Of a DNA stretch of 64,000 nucleotides, positions 12,504-22,830 are shown piece after piece. The translations under genes and the position numbers were made by a program. This DNA comes from Paulinella micropora (taxonomy: Eukaryota > Cercozoa > Imbricatea > Euglyphida): the NCBI GenBank assembly GCA_009731375.1, contig BJOX01000167.1:231360-295359 (forward strand), given 5' to 3'. The notes under the pieces were generated by a model. That model saw only the letters and a list, made by a program, of their open reading frames with translations. It did no database searches and was not told the origin of the DNA. Every line of letters starts with the position of its first letter. The first letter of the stretch is position 1.

Positions 12504-13138
12504 GTATCAATAGTAATATACTATCATCGGATATATATATATATATATATATACATATATATAATATACACTCAGGTAACCCAACTGAGCCGCAGCAGTA
12601 TTATAAAAGCCATTAACTTCTTCCTGACGTCAACTTTCAATTGTGACGTTTTGCCGGGCCGGGAACTTTAAGTGATCATCACGGCACTGACCGTAGTATT
12701 ATACTAGTGACAAAATAAAATATTATAAATATCATAATATCAGTGGAGTCATCTTGTATTGCAGTCACTAATATTAATACTACAAAACTCGTCTCCGTCT
12801 ATTGATTATGCATGGCTTATTAATATAATGCTTCTCATCCTCACCTTCCCAAAGTCGCTCGATTAACATGTGACTGTAGTCAGTAAGTTAGGGCAAGTGT
12901 CACTGCGTCGAGTCAGGATTTTTTCCAGAGTTAAGTCACCGTGCCACGTTTTATTCATGATATAATATAACATATGTAATCATGGAATTAATAATTGTCA
13001 ATAATTAGCCTGACGGTATTATATTACTTGAATACTAAGGCTGTTAGAATTTAGTAATACTATGACTTCAAAAAGAGAAAAAGTAAAGCCGCAGAAAACT
13101 TGATAAGCAAGACAAAAGTTAAACCAAGTAATAATAGA

Positions 13139-13169
<31 letters not shown>

Positions 13170-13893
13170 AGAAGAAGAAGAAGAAAAATTAAGGTTACAC
13201 AGCAATTTTATAAATGATATTAATATTAACTCAGTAACTTCCAATGAAGTAATATTATGGCCGGCCCACCGATATATAATGTCACAACTAATGTTTCTGT
13301 CTGTCGTTGGGTTACTTTGCTTAGAGATTACGGAGTCCCTATTCATAGGTATTCCTAGTTTTTATGCCGTTAGTATTAGTTATTTGTTATTAAATTTCTA
13401 TTCACGGTAACAATATTATAAGGAGCACAAGGGTTGCTTTACTAGTCATCAATCGGAGGCTACATCACTCATGATCAATGAAAATAACCTCTCTTTTGGA
13501 AACGGAGGCTCCAGTACCTAGGATACGCAAGTGCCTGTACGCGCGTGTTTTTTGGGGGGGGGGGGGCGAACGTATTGGCAAATGGAAGGTTAAATACATG
13601 AGTGAAGAAGGACAGCGGAAGGATCATGTATTTAGCAATCCATTTGCCACACACACACACACACACACACACACCTTGACGAAGGATGAAAGAAGCAAGG
13701 AAGGAAGGAAGGAAGAAAGAAGAGGTTACCTTTTGAAGCCATGTCTTGAGCCGAGTGGCTGCTGTGGCGAGCCCTCTTCAAGGCTCGAGGAAATGTCTAA
13801 AGAGGGACGAGGGGTTAATAACAGGAATACATACATAAAATGCATGCAGTTGTACCCACCCTCCTACCGGTACCTGCCAAGCAATCAATTAAT

Positions 13894-13927
<34 letters not shown>

Positions 13928-13949
13928 CACTACCACTAAAAATAATAAT

Positions 13950-13982
<33 letters not shown>

Positions 13983-14325
13983 TACTAGTAATATGTTTGA
14001 TCATGAAGGGTAGGTATAAGTATGAGTATGAGTACGAGTATGAAAGGAGGACTACGGGGGTATGAAGAGGTATGCGGGGTATAAGGGATATAAGTGAGGG
14101 TATGCGGGTATAAGAATGAGTATAATAAGTGCGAGAATGAGTGTATGCATATGAGTATGAGTATGAGTGTATGCTTAAGTATGGGTATAAGGATGAGATT
14201 GAGTATGAGAATCAATAAGAGTAAGAGTGTGCACACTAGTATGAGAGCCTCCCCGCTCCCCGACAGCCACCAAAGCCGCAGTTGCAGCAAAATGCAGAAG
14301 TTGAAAAGGGGGCAGAATGTCTTAC
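11803..14325. other. No gene seen; A/T-rich intergenic region with short repeats
   Basis: This stretch has many stops in all frames. It contains a diverged direct repeat (tctagacggc... about 12221-12300 and 12366-12425, both with tgtcgataattgac), AT runs at 12457-12560, a GAA run at 13150-13186, a poly-G run at 13553-13566, a CA run, CTA runs at 13901-13985 and a degenerate gagtat-type repeat to about 14230. It separates the plus-strand gene from the 3' end of the minus-strand gene. Confidence 0.6.
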
Positions 14326-14457
14326 CTTGTCGGTATCGTCGCTGGCGGAGGCATCCAACGCTCTTGATCAAGGTTCCTTCTTCCCTTGAACTGGTAAGCC
14401 TGAGTGTATTTATGTATGTATGTATGCATGTAATACTATGTATGTATGGATTAGTAC

Positions 14458-14626
14458 CAATTGCTGCAAGTGCGCCGAGGCTGATGGATCCGGAGAGGTT
14501 GGCGAGTAAGTCGGCGAGGCCGACAGATTCGGATCCGGAGAGGTTGGCGAGTAAATCGGCGACCCAACAGAGGGTGCCGAGGAAATCGGCGACGGAAGAG
14601 AGCGTGGCGAGCCACTAGGAGATATC

Positions 14627-14665
<39 letters not shown>

Positions 14666-14820
14666 GGGAGAAGGGGTGAGGGAAAGGGCAATACCTTTGC
14701 CGGGGTCGCGCGGCTTCCCTTCGGGCGGGTCGGAGGAGTATACGAACGGCTCCGGGAACGCGAACGGCTTCGGGAACGCGAACGGCTCCGGGAACGCCGT
14801 CGACCACATGCCTTCTGAAC
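14458..14820 (-). CDS. Putative RS-like and Pol II CTD-like exons, near the 3' end of the large minus-strand gene
   Basis: Exon 14820-14695 (126 nt) and exon 14625-14458 (168 nt) both have AG/GT borders and are phase 0 to phase 0. In the first, the phase-0 frame reads [16 protein letters not shown], an Arg/Ser run like SR splicing proteins, built on an 18-bp DNA repeat. In the second, phase 0 gives SPISSAPSVGSPIYSPTSP and SPTYSPTSPDP, which match the Pol II CTD heptad YSPTSPS. All three frames are open in both exons because of the repeats, and the donor of the preceding exon (14910-15003) does not settle the phase, so this reading is a choice. A shorter exon may follow at 14326-14362. SR-CTD linker proteins couple transcription and splicing; whether this is one is inference. 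Confidence 0.4.
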
Positions 14821-14827
14821 CTGGGTG

Positions 14828-14899
<72 letters not shown>

Positions 14900-14909
14900 G
14901 AAGAAGAAC

Positions 14910-15004
14910 GGTCCGCGGCCCACGTCTCGTACTCCAATTTTTCCTCCAATTTGTCCACCCTCTCCTCCGCCGTGTCCGCCCTGCACCGCTCAAACATGAG
15001 GTCC

Positions 15005-15072
<68 letters not shown>

Positions 15073-16090
15073 AGAGAGAGAGAGAGAGAGNNNNNNNNNN
15101 TATGAATGGGAAAATGTACTCGATATATATATACATATATATATAATATTATGTATGTATGGATGGATGGAAATATATGTGCGTATGCATAGCCGCTACC
15201 AGCTCCAGCTTGGACAGGTCCTCCCCCAGCTGCGCATTGGCCTCCTTGAGCTTGCGGTTCTACACAGGAAAACACACGTACGTACATGTGTATGGCAAGA
15301 CAGAAGAGCGAGGTACCTCTTCCTCCAGCTTGGTGGACTTCAACACCGCCGCCGCGAGCTTCAACTTCTACACAGGCAAACACACGTACGTACATATACG
15401 ACAAGACAGAAGAGCGAGGTACTTCTTCCTCCAGCTTTTTTCTTTAGAACGATAGGGCCTCCTGGTCACAAGCAAACATCGCCAATGTCAGAGCAGTGCA
15501 GACAAGACAAACGAGTATTACCTCCTGCATAAACTTCAGCAAGCGGATCTTCTCGCGCCTTTTCTAAAGACAAAATTCAAATATAGATGCATATGCATTA
15601 GCAAAACAAAAGAACAGCTTACCTCGGTGGACTCTGCCACATTCAGCCTCAAAGCAGTGTTATCCTGCTCCAGGTCGACGATCCGACCCTCGAGATCCTT
15701 GGCATCACTCTTCTGGTGATCGATCTGCTGCAGCGCCTCGGAGAACGCTTCATGGAGGCGCTGCACCTCCTCCTTCTCGGCCTACACAACAACGACAGTG
15801 CTGCATGCCAGATGGGGTCGACATGGTCACAAGCAAACATCGCCAATGTCAGAGCAGTGCAGACAAGACAAACGAGTTGTACCTTGTTCTTTTCCTCCAG
15901 TACCTTGTTCTTTTCCTCCAGCTTGTGGATTTCCTTGCGCAGGACTTTTCTTTCCTAAAGACACAATTCAAGTATAGATGCATATGCATTGGCAAAACAA
16001 AGGATCTGCCTATGGGTTGACATCGCAATGTTACACACATACCTTAATCTTCCAATATTTTTTATTCACCTCGTCGAGGTTTTTTTGTGC
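14910..16090 (-). CDS. Coiled-coil exons of the large minus-strand gene (cluster 1)
   Basis: Reading leftward, exons with AG/GT borders and phase 0 are 16090-16043 (AQKNLDEVNKKYWKIK), 15954-15883 (RKVLRKEIHKLEEKNKVLEE), 15781-15623 (53 residues, ALQQIDHQKSDAKDLEG ... VDLEQDNTALRLN), 15563-15522 (KRREKIRLLKFMQE), 15367-15317 (KLKLAAAVLKSTKLEEE), 15259-15200 (NRKLKEANAQLGEDLSKLEL) and 15003 to about 14910 (ERVDKLEEKLEYETW). All are Glu/Lys/Leu-rich with heptad-like spacing. A 19-nt partial copy of the KLEEE exon edge lies at 15423-15441. This is a structural coiled coil of the myosin-tail or golgin kind; no motor or other catalytic part is in the window. Confidence 0.7.
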
Positions 16091-16818
16091 CTAGAGAGAG
16101 AGAGAGAGAGAGAGACTCAGAGAGGGGGGGGGGGGGGGGGGGGGGGGGGGNNNNNNNNNNNNNNNNNNNNNNNNNNNNNNNNNNNNNNNNNNNNNNNNNN
16201 NNNNNNNNNNNNNNNNNNNNNNNNNNNNNNNNNNNNNNNNNNNNNNNNNNNNNNNNNNNNNNNNNNNNNNNNNNNNNNNNNNNNNNNNNNNNNNNNNNNN
16301 NNNNNNNNNNNNNNNNNNNNNNNNNNNNNNNNNNNNNNNNNNNNNNNNNNNNNNNNNNNNNNNNNNNNNNNNNNNNNNNNNNNNNNNNNNNNNNNNNNNN
16401 NNNNNNNNNNNNNNNNNNNNNNNNNNNNNNNNNNNNNNNNNNNNNNNNNNNNNNNNNNNNNNNNNNNNNNNNNNNNNNNNNNNNNNNNNNNNNNNNNNNN
16501 NNNNNNNNNNNNNNNNNNNNNNNNNNNNNNNNNNNNNNNNNNNNNNNNNNNNNNNNNNNNNNNNNNNNNNNNNNNNNNNNNNNNNNNNNNNNNNNNNNNN
16601 NNNNNNNNNNNNNNNNNNNNNNNNNNNNNNNNNNNNNNNNNNNNNNNNNNNNNNNNNNNNNNNNNNNNNNNNNNNNNNNNNNNNNNNNNNNNNNNNNNNN
16701 NGGGGGGGGGGGGGGGGGGGGGGGGGGGGGCGGGGAGTTATGCAGACAGGCAGGCAAATAGGCAGGCGACAAGCAGGCAGTCCTATAATATCTGTGCAGT
16801 AGTAGTAGTAGTAGTAGC

Positions 16819-16861
<43 letters not shown>

Positions 16862-16879
16862 AAGACAAGAACGGCTTAC
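16091..16879. other. Gap-containing intron: GA run, poly-G, 551 N, poly-G, AGT arrays
   Basis: The intron holds (GA)n, then poly-G up to the gap at 16151-16701, then poly-G again and a (AGT)n array at 16799-16860. ORFs of 224-380 residues reported across the gap consist of unknown residues and poly-Gly or poly-Pro and are not genes. Confidence 0.8.
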
Positions 16880-17043
16880 CTTTTTGCACTCTCGCTTCTT
16901 TTCCTCAATTTCCTTGTTTCGGGGGTGGAGAAGTCATGCAGACAGGCAGTCACGCAACCATTTAAGCGGGCGGACAGGCAGGCAAATAGCCGGGCGGCAA
17001 GCAGGCAGTCCTATAATATCTTTGCAGTAGTAGTAGTAGTAGC

Positions 17044-17089
<46 letters not shown>

Positions 17090-17301
17090 AACACAAGAAA
17101 GGCTTACCACCTGAAGTCTCCAGATTGTTGATGCGTACTCGTTCCTATCGCGTGTGGTAGGTAGTCGGTGGATAGGTAGTCGGTAGGTAGGTAGATAGTT
17201 AGGTACGTAAGTAGGTAGGTTAGATAGATAGATAGATAGCTAGATAGCTATCTAGCTATCTATCTATCTATCTAACCTGTAGGTAGATAGATAGTTAGAT
17301 G

Positions 17302-17345
<44 letters not shown>

Positions 17346-17643
17346 CAGAGGTAGAGATTGAGATGGGCGTACTTTTGTCCTTCGAGGCTTCTTTGCCTCA
17401 CTGTCTTTCTACAGACATATATACATATATGGATACATAGATACATACAAACACACACACACACACAACACAATACACACCCTTAGACCCTGGACTTCGT
17501 CGTCCAGTTCCCATTTGTCATGCTCGAGCTCGCGCCTATCGCGTGTGGTAGGTAGGTAGGTGGGTACGTAGGTAGGTAGGTAGATATATAGATATGTAGT
17601 AGGTAGGTAGGTCGGTAGGTAGGTAGATGGTTAGGTAGACAAG

Positions 17644-17687
<44 letters not shown>

Positions 17688-17742
17688 GATAGAGATGGGC
17701 GTACATTCGATCTTCGAGGCGCTTGTTCTCCTTCCTCTCGGC
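16880..17742 (-). CDS. Coiled-coil exons of the large minus-strand gene (cluster 2)
   Basis: Leftward: 17742-17705 (AERKENKRLEDR, leaves AT), 17535-17481 (its first G completes ATG; then RELEHDKWELDDEVQGLR), 17408-17373 (KDSEAKKPRRTK), 17144 to 17111 or 17108 (ERVRINNLETS) and 16912-16880 (EIEEKKRECKK). The split ATG codon across a 169-bp intron is good evidence that the exon calls are real. The phase from 17108 to 16912 does not fit at these borders. Introns are GGTA/GATA arrays. Exons 17742 and 17408 are preceded by near-identical flanks (ctacagacatatatacatac), so intron and exon border were duplicated. Confidence 0.65.
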
Positions 17743-17894
17743 CTACAGACATATATACATACATACATACAAACAGACACACACACACACACACATAACA
17801 CAATACACACCATGTTGTCCCCTGCAGCACGCCCAGCTGTATGAGAGTATATTGCAAAAGGTATTCACTAGAGCCTATTGCAAAACCTTTTGCC

Positions 17895-18040
17895 TCAACA
17901 ACGGATTTGAGTGCAACTAGTGGGGAACACGGTAAGGCAGAGAGCGTTTCTGGATGGGAAGGCAGGTCATGTATGTTTTCGTGTAATGTTTTGCCCTGTC
18001 TTACCATCCAGTAACGTGAGAAAATGGTAATGGGGTAGAT
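17895..18040 (-). repeat. Dispersed repeat, inverted relative to 6405-6480
   Basis: The reverse complement contains ttttctcacgttactggat, then gtaagacaggg, then caaaacattac and cgaaaacatacatg, matching 6430-6480 in order. The block aaacgctctctgccttaccg, which precedes this at 6410, here follows it, so the two copies are circularly permuted, as if cut from a tandem array. No coding capacity. Confidence 0.65.
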
Positions 18041-18101
18041 ATCGCATACACACATATTATTATATAAATACATAGATACATACATACTATTACACACATA
18101 C

Positions 18102-18196
18102 CTCGAACAACGGCCACACCGCATCGCGAGTGGTGTTTTTCTTGGCCAGATTCTCCAGCGTCCTTTTCTATACATAGAGAGAGAGGNNNNNNNNNN

Positions 18197-18235
<39 letters not shown>

Positions 18236-18251
18236 GAGTATCTGTGCCTGC

Positions 18252-18303
<52 letters not shown>

Positions 18304-18536
18304 TTTGCCAAAACAAAAGAAAGGCTTACCTCGTCCAACTCCGCCTCCGCATCCCCTTTGTCAGTTGGACTCTCCTCGTCGACGTCCTCCTACTCGTCCT
18401 CGGAGTCCTCGTCCTCCTCCTCCTCCTTCTCGTCCTCCTCCTCCTCCTGCTCGTCCTCCTCCTCCTGCTCGTCCTCCTCCTCCTGCTCGTCCTTCTCCTC
18501 CTGCTCGCCGAGAGTGGCCTGGACCTTTTCGATTTC
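18102..18536 (-). CDS. Helical exon and acidic Glu-rich exon of the large minus-strand gene
   Basis: Exon 18536-18330 starts EIEKVQATLGEQEEK, continues as a Glu/Asp run and ends EESPTDKGDAEAELDE at a GT donor. Read as one exon it contains an in-frame TAG at 18392-18390. A GT after EIEK and the AG of that TAG would instead remove about 135 bp of purine repeat as an intron and keep phase 0. Exon 18167-18102 follows (KRTLENLAKKNTTRDAVWPL). Gaps at 18580-18589 and 18187-18196, both next to poly-G, flank this pair. Confidence 0.6.
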
Positions 18537-18648
18537 CTACATACAGAGAGAGAAGGGGGTCGGGTAGGGGGGGGGGGGGNNNNNNNNNNGCAGCAAGCAG
18601 GCAGTCCTATAATATCTGTGCCTGCTAGTAGTGGTAGTAGGAACAACT

Positions 18649-18649
<1 letters not shown>

Positions 18650-18685
<36 letters not shown>

Positions 18686-18776
18686 GAAGAGGAGAGAGGG
18701 AGGGAGGGGGTCTATAATTTTATGACTCGTAAAGCTGAAGAGAGGGAAAGTGCAAGAAGTATGAATGTAAGTACGT

Positions 18777-18816
<40 letters not shown>

Positions 18817-18817
18817 A

Positions 18818-18869
<52 letters not shown>

Positions 18870-18870
18870 C
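18650..18870. repeat. (GA)n array before the retrotransposon
   Basis: Two GA-rich tracts flank a short unique stretch (about 18705-18778). The left limit of the Ty3/gypsy element is somewhere between here and 19026; I could not see a long terminal repeat. Confidence 0.7.
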
Positions 18871-19025
18871 TACGGAGTCCGATCGCGACATGATGCTTGT
18901 AAGATCTCACAATGCGTGAACTTACCGCGGACAGCAATTTATCCGAAGGAAACAGCCATGTGTGGAGTGTGTCTATCTATCTACCTACCTACCTAATTAC
19001 GCGCACACAGAACCGCGACAATGGT

Positions 19026-20954
19026 ATGGAAAAACCAACTGGGACAGCATTGGATGGTTCGGGCACCAGACGTCCCCTCGCAGTCGTCACCACCGAAGCC
19101 ATGTGCCTGGTCCGTGCAGACACTACATCGGCCCCCTTGATGACCCGTCGCGGCAGCCATGCGTCTACGAAAACCGCACTTGAAGACATCCTTCAGATCC
19201 CGGAAGGTTCCACCATGATGTCACGGTTTTATGAAAGCAAACACACCGCTATCATATTCCACTTCGGCCCGCAAAACGGTAGAAACACTGCTCAACTTAT
19301 TGCATCCTCTTTAGTCGGACCTAACACCGAACCTACTGGCGATGTCCCGTACTTCGAAGCAGGAATGTCCTTCGACCATATTTACCGCCCATGGGGGTAT
19401 CGATCTTCGTACCTCGGCCTACTTGTGGGCGCAAACCCCAGTGCATCACCTTTAGCAGCCGTCCTTCGAGGAGAACTACTATTCCCGTGGTGCAGTATGG
19501 AGCAAACCGAAGTTATTATTAAGCATCTACGATTTCACCCGCTGCCGCTTTCGACATCATTATACAAACGCCGTGTCTTTCGACTCCCAACTCGAGAACG
19601 CTGCTTTGCTCTACAACATTACTTTCATCGCCTTCCGTGTAACGACCCGATATGGCTCAAAATCGTCGCAAATGACACCTACTACGACCGCGATCGCGGA
19701 AACACCGTGCCAGAACTACGTGCAGTACATGAGCGGTCCTACGATTGCATAGTCGACTTGCCGCTCACCTACTTCGACGATTGTAACATCACGGTCTACT
19801 ATACGGACAGAGGAGACGAACTGTTTCTGGGTTCATTCTTTAACCCTAACCACTATATTGGACAAGCGGTGTGTGTAACGAAGTTCGTCGGAATAGTTTC
19901 GATCGACGACGCCGCTACCCGCGACTACCTTCAACAAGCACCCAACTGGAAGGCACACCCGGACACACCGAGAGTTAGGAATTCTTTCTCATGTGAATTC
20001 CGTTGGATACATTATGAAAACGTCCCGTGGCATTTAGCCCAGTGGTTTCTTATGACCATCGCCAGCGAAAACGGAAGACGTTCAAGCAAGGAAATTCATG
20101 TGGTACACCACCCCCATACTATCCCATGTTCGACGGATATTATTAACCCGTACTCCCGAGACAAACGTCTCCGTGGCTACCCATACGGAACCCCACTTCT
20201 TCGTATGCTACCGTCACGCCACGCTCAACGACACTTCAACGTTTGGCGCACAGGCGTTAAGTATAACACCCTTCAATACGAAGGCCACCTTGAACACCGG
20301 TGGATCAACCTCAAGGAGTTCAGGACAGAGGAAAAGCTCGACCGTTTCTACAACAGGCTACAAATGAGTACCCGAGACCTCGTGTACGAGCGATTGTTTA
20401 TCCCAGAACCTGAGACCTCCCATGTATTTACACTGTCTCCAGGAGAGACACGGAGACCTCACACCTACAGTATCCATGCTGGATTCGACGTTCAAGCATC
20501 GTCATCGCACCCTTACGAGATAGTGTATTCCCCTGAGAAGTACGATGATCAACCCGGTTCTTTGTCAAGTTCAAGTTCCTCATCCAGTTCGTCATCTAGC
20601 TCGAGTTCATCGTCAGGAACAATAGCCCCTGCTCAGCCTCCATCGGCCCCAGCGTCGGTACCACCGGCCCTAGCACAGCCACCGTTGGCCTCAATTCAGC
20701 CCCCATCAACCCTGGCTCATCCACCAGCGGCCACTGGTTCTGACGCACCGGCCGCACCGTTGCCACAGGTAACTCGGCCCTACCTGTTCGACCACAGCCC
20801 TTTTCTGGCTGCAAGCCCAGTGAGAACAAGAAGCATCACGACGATGACGATTCAAAGGGCGGCGGACAAGGCCCCTCCTCGACTTCGTCAAGCGGATCCT
20901 CGTCAAGCGGTTCGTCGTCAAGCAGTTTGCCATCAACGCCGACTACGACCCTGA
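19026..20954 (+). CDS. Gag-position ORF of the Ty3/gypsy element
   Basis: The frame is open from 18912, but the first segment reads through simple repeat ([11 protein letters not shown]), so I start at the ATG at 19026 (MEKPTGTALDG). The roughly 640-residue product has a globular region rich in aromatic residues, a poly-Ser stretch (20565-20620), then Pro/Ala repeats and a basic C-terminus. I recognise no capsid or CCHC motif, so gag is inferred from position only. In another frame, about 20875-21172 encodes a further segment with a CxxC pair (GKCQLCGLPKSN), possibly the continuation after a frameshift. Confidence 0.45.
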   Translation: MEKPTGTALDGSGTRRPLAVVTTEAMCLVRADTTSAPLMTRRGSHASTKTALEDILQIPEGSTMMSRFYESKHTAIIFHFGPQNGRNTAQLIASSLVGPNTEPTGDVPYFEAGMSFDHIYRPWGYRSSYLGLLVGANPSASPLAAVLRGELLFPWCSMEQTEVIIKHLRFHPLPLSTSLYKRRVFRLPTRERCFALQHYFHRLPCNDPIWLKIVANDTYYDRDRGNTVPELRAVHERSYDCIVDLPLTYFDDCNITVYYTDRGDELFLGSFFNPNHYIGQAVCVTKFVGIVSIDDAATRDYLQQAPNWKAHPDTPRVRNSFSCEFRWIHYENVPWHLAQWFLMTIASENGRRSSKEIHVVHHPHTIPCSTDIINPYSRDKRLRGYPYGTPLLRMLPSRHAQRHFNVWRTGVKYNTLQYEGHLEHRWINLKEFRTEEKLDRFYNRLQMSTRDLVYERLFIPEPETSHVFTLSPGETRRPHTYSIHAGFDVQASSSHPYEIVYSPEKYDDQPGSLSSSSSSSSSSSSSSSSSGTIAPAQPPSAPASVPPALAQPPLASIQPPSTLAHPPAATGSDAPAAPLPQVTRPYLFDHSPFLAASPVRTRSITTMTIQRAADKAPPRLRQADPRQAVRRQAVCHQRRLRP

Positions 20955-21491
20955 CATCTGCGAATTCTCCTCCTCACTCAACGACGCGACGTTCGCAACA
21001 CCCTCGGAACAAGGAAAGTGTCAACTTTGCGGATTGCCCAAAAGCAACCTCTTTTACCTAGCCACTGTGCCTCTTCCGATCATCGAGCCGCACTTTCAAG
21101 ACGACGACTTCTCGACCATAAACCTCGGAGTTGCCGCCAATTCAATATGCTCGCTCGGCCTGGCACTGGCGTAACTCAGAGTTTGGGCAATACGCAAAGT
21201 CAAGCTTGACAACCAAATCTGGGGCATTCTCCAGACTCCAAACAACTGAGGCTGCCTGCTCCTCTGACGCTTCAGACCGACATCGGCCCGCCGTTTCCTT
21301 ACACGGATTCCTTCATGGAAGACTTCGCGCAGACATGCCCCGACCCTCGCATGCTCTTTTGCACGGCATCAACAGCCCAGGGAGCCCACCCTACCCCATG
21401 GTTCTTCATCTCCGAACGACTTTGCCGCGACTTTTTAACCAAGCGAGCGGAACAAAAAAGCGGCACCGACAGGTCCTAAGTTTCCTCCTGA

Positions 21492-22530
21492 AGCAGCCAA
21501 CCCCAACAAGACCAACTCTGGGCCCTCATCCGCGAATTCGACCACATCTTTCAAGACAAGGCAGGTATCTTCAAACATACTGTCGTGTCCCTTCGACTCA
21601 AACCGAATGCCAAACCAGTTGCAGTCCCATGCCCGCGCTGGACTCCGGCAGTGGGCGAATATCTTTCTAGCTGGGCTACGGACATCCTCAGCGCCGGCAC
21701 ATGGAGCTACGCTTCCCCTCAATGCGCATGGGCGAGCCGCAGTTGCCCGGTCGGGAAATTCGAGGATATTGCGAAAGAAGGCATCCGAGACATTCGGAAC
21801 GTTTATGACTACCGAATGCCCAATGACAACCTTCATCTCCCAGTCCCAGGTCTTCCAAATCCGGATCATTACCGAGAACGATTCTCCGGCTGGCACTATG
21901 TCAGCTCCATCGACATGGTAGACGGCTTCTCCCATCTTCGCCTGAACCCGGACGATGACAGCCGAGATGTTTTAGCCGTGTGGACCCCTCAATGTCTACT
22001 GGTCCCCAACTTTATGCCTCAAGGTGTACATCGTGCCCCCGGCGATTTCCAACGTGCGATTGAGAAGTCATTCCAACCACTCCCCTTTTGGAACAAGCCG
22101 CCCCCAGCTATTTCTATTGCAGGCGCCTATCTCGACGACGTTACCGCTGGTGCAAACGACTTTCAGACACACCTGAACCAAATTCGTGGTATATTCTCAA
22201 GCATGGACACCTCCGGCCTTCAGGATCGGCGCGCAAACTCCGCTTGGGATACCATGAACTGACAATACTCGGCAAGAAATGTAATAAGAAAGGTATCGCC
22301 GCTGACACAGCGAAGATCGACGCCATCCTCCGAATGGCTGATCCCTCCAACGTGTCTGAAGTTCGATCGGTTCTGGGTATGACCAACTTCATACAGGCCC
22401 ACATCTCCGACTACTCCCGCCTTGTATCACCTCTTACGAACTTGCTCAAGTCCACTCACGCCCGACCAGCAGGTCAACCCTACCTCCATCGGGAAGAGCG
22501 GAAATGTATGAAGAAGCTCCGCCGCGTTTT
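21492..22530 (+). pseudogene. Ty3/gypsy reverse transcriptase, copy 1, truncated
   Basis: The frame opens after a TGA at 21489 (LWALIREFDHIFQDKAGIF), runs through KPVAVPCPRWTP, VYDYRMPNDNLHLPVPGLPN, SSIDMVDGFSHLRL, a VHRAPGDFQRAI segment and the catalytic YLDD (AYLDDVTAG), and stops at 22262. The continuation (KKGIAADTAKIDAI, VLGMTNFIQAHISDYSR) is in another frame, so a frameshift lies near 22210. The copy is cut at 22530 by the non-LTR element. Confidence 0.85.
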
Positions 22531-22760
22531 TTATTGATTTTGCTAAAATTATTGTACAATGAGAAAGACAGTATTCCCACCCAAACCCGTAGCGGTTGCG
22601 GGGCGCCTGCACTACGACCACCAACATCAGGGACACCGACTAAGCGGGTTTGATGGCTGGGGGAGCATTTGGCCTTGAGCGAATGGCAGCCCGCTAGGAT
22701 CTGTGCGCAAACGGTCCGGAGACACAGATGCACGTCGTAGAAAGGGTAGAGATAGAGAAG

Positions 22761-22830
<70 letters not shown>

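Noticed and set aside
15989-17131. 380-residue ORF across the gap
   Set aside because: Most of it is unknown residues and poly-Gly. The real coding parts are short exons on the other strand.
21435-21935. 166-residue minus-strand ORF, repeated at 25879 and 30323
   Set aside because: Antisense shadow of the gypsy reverse transcriptase.
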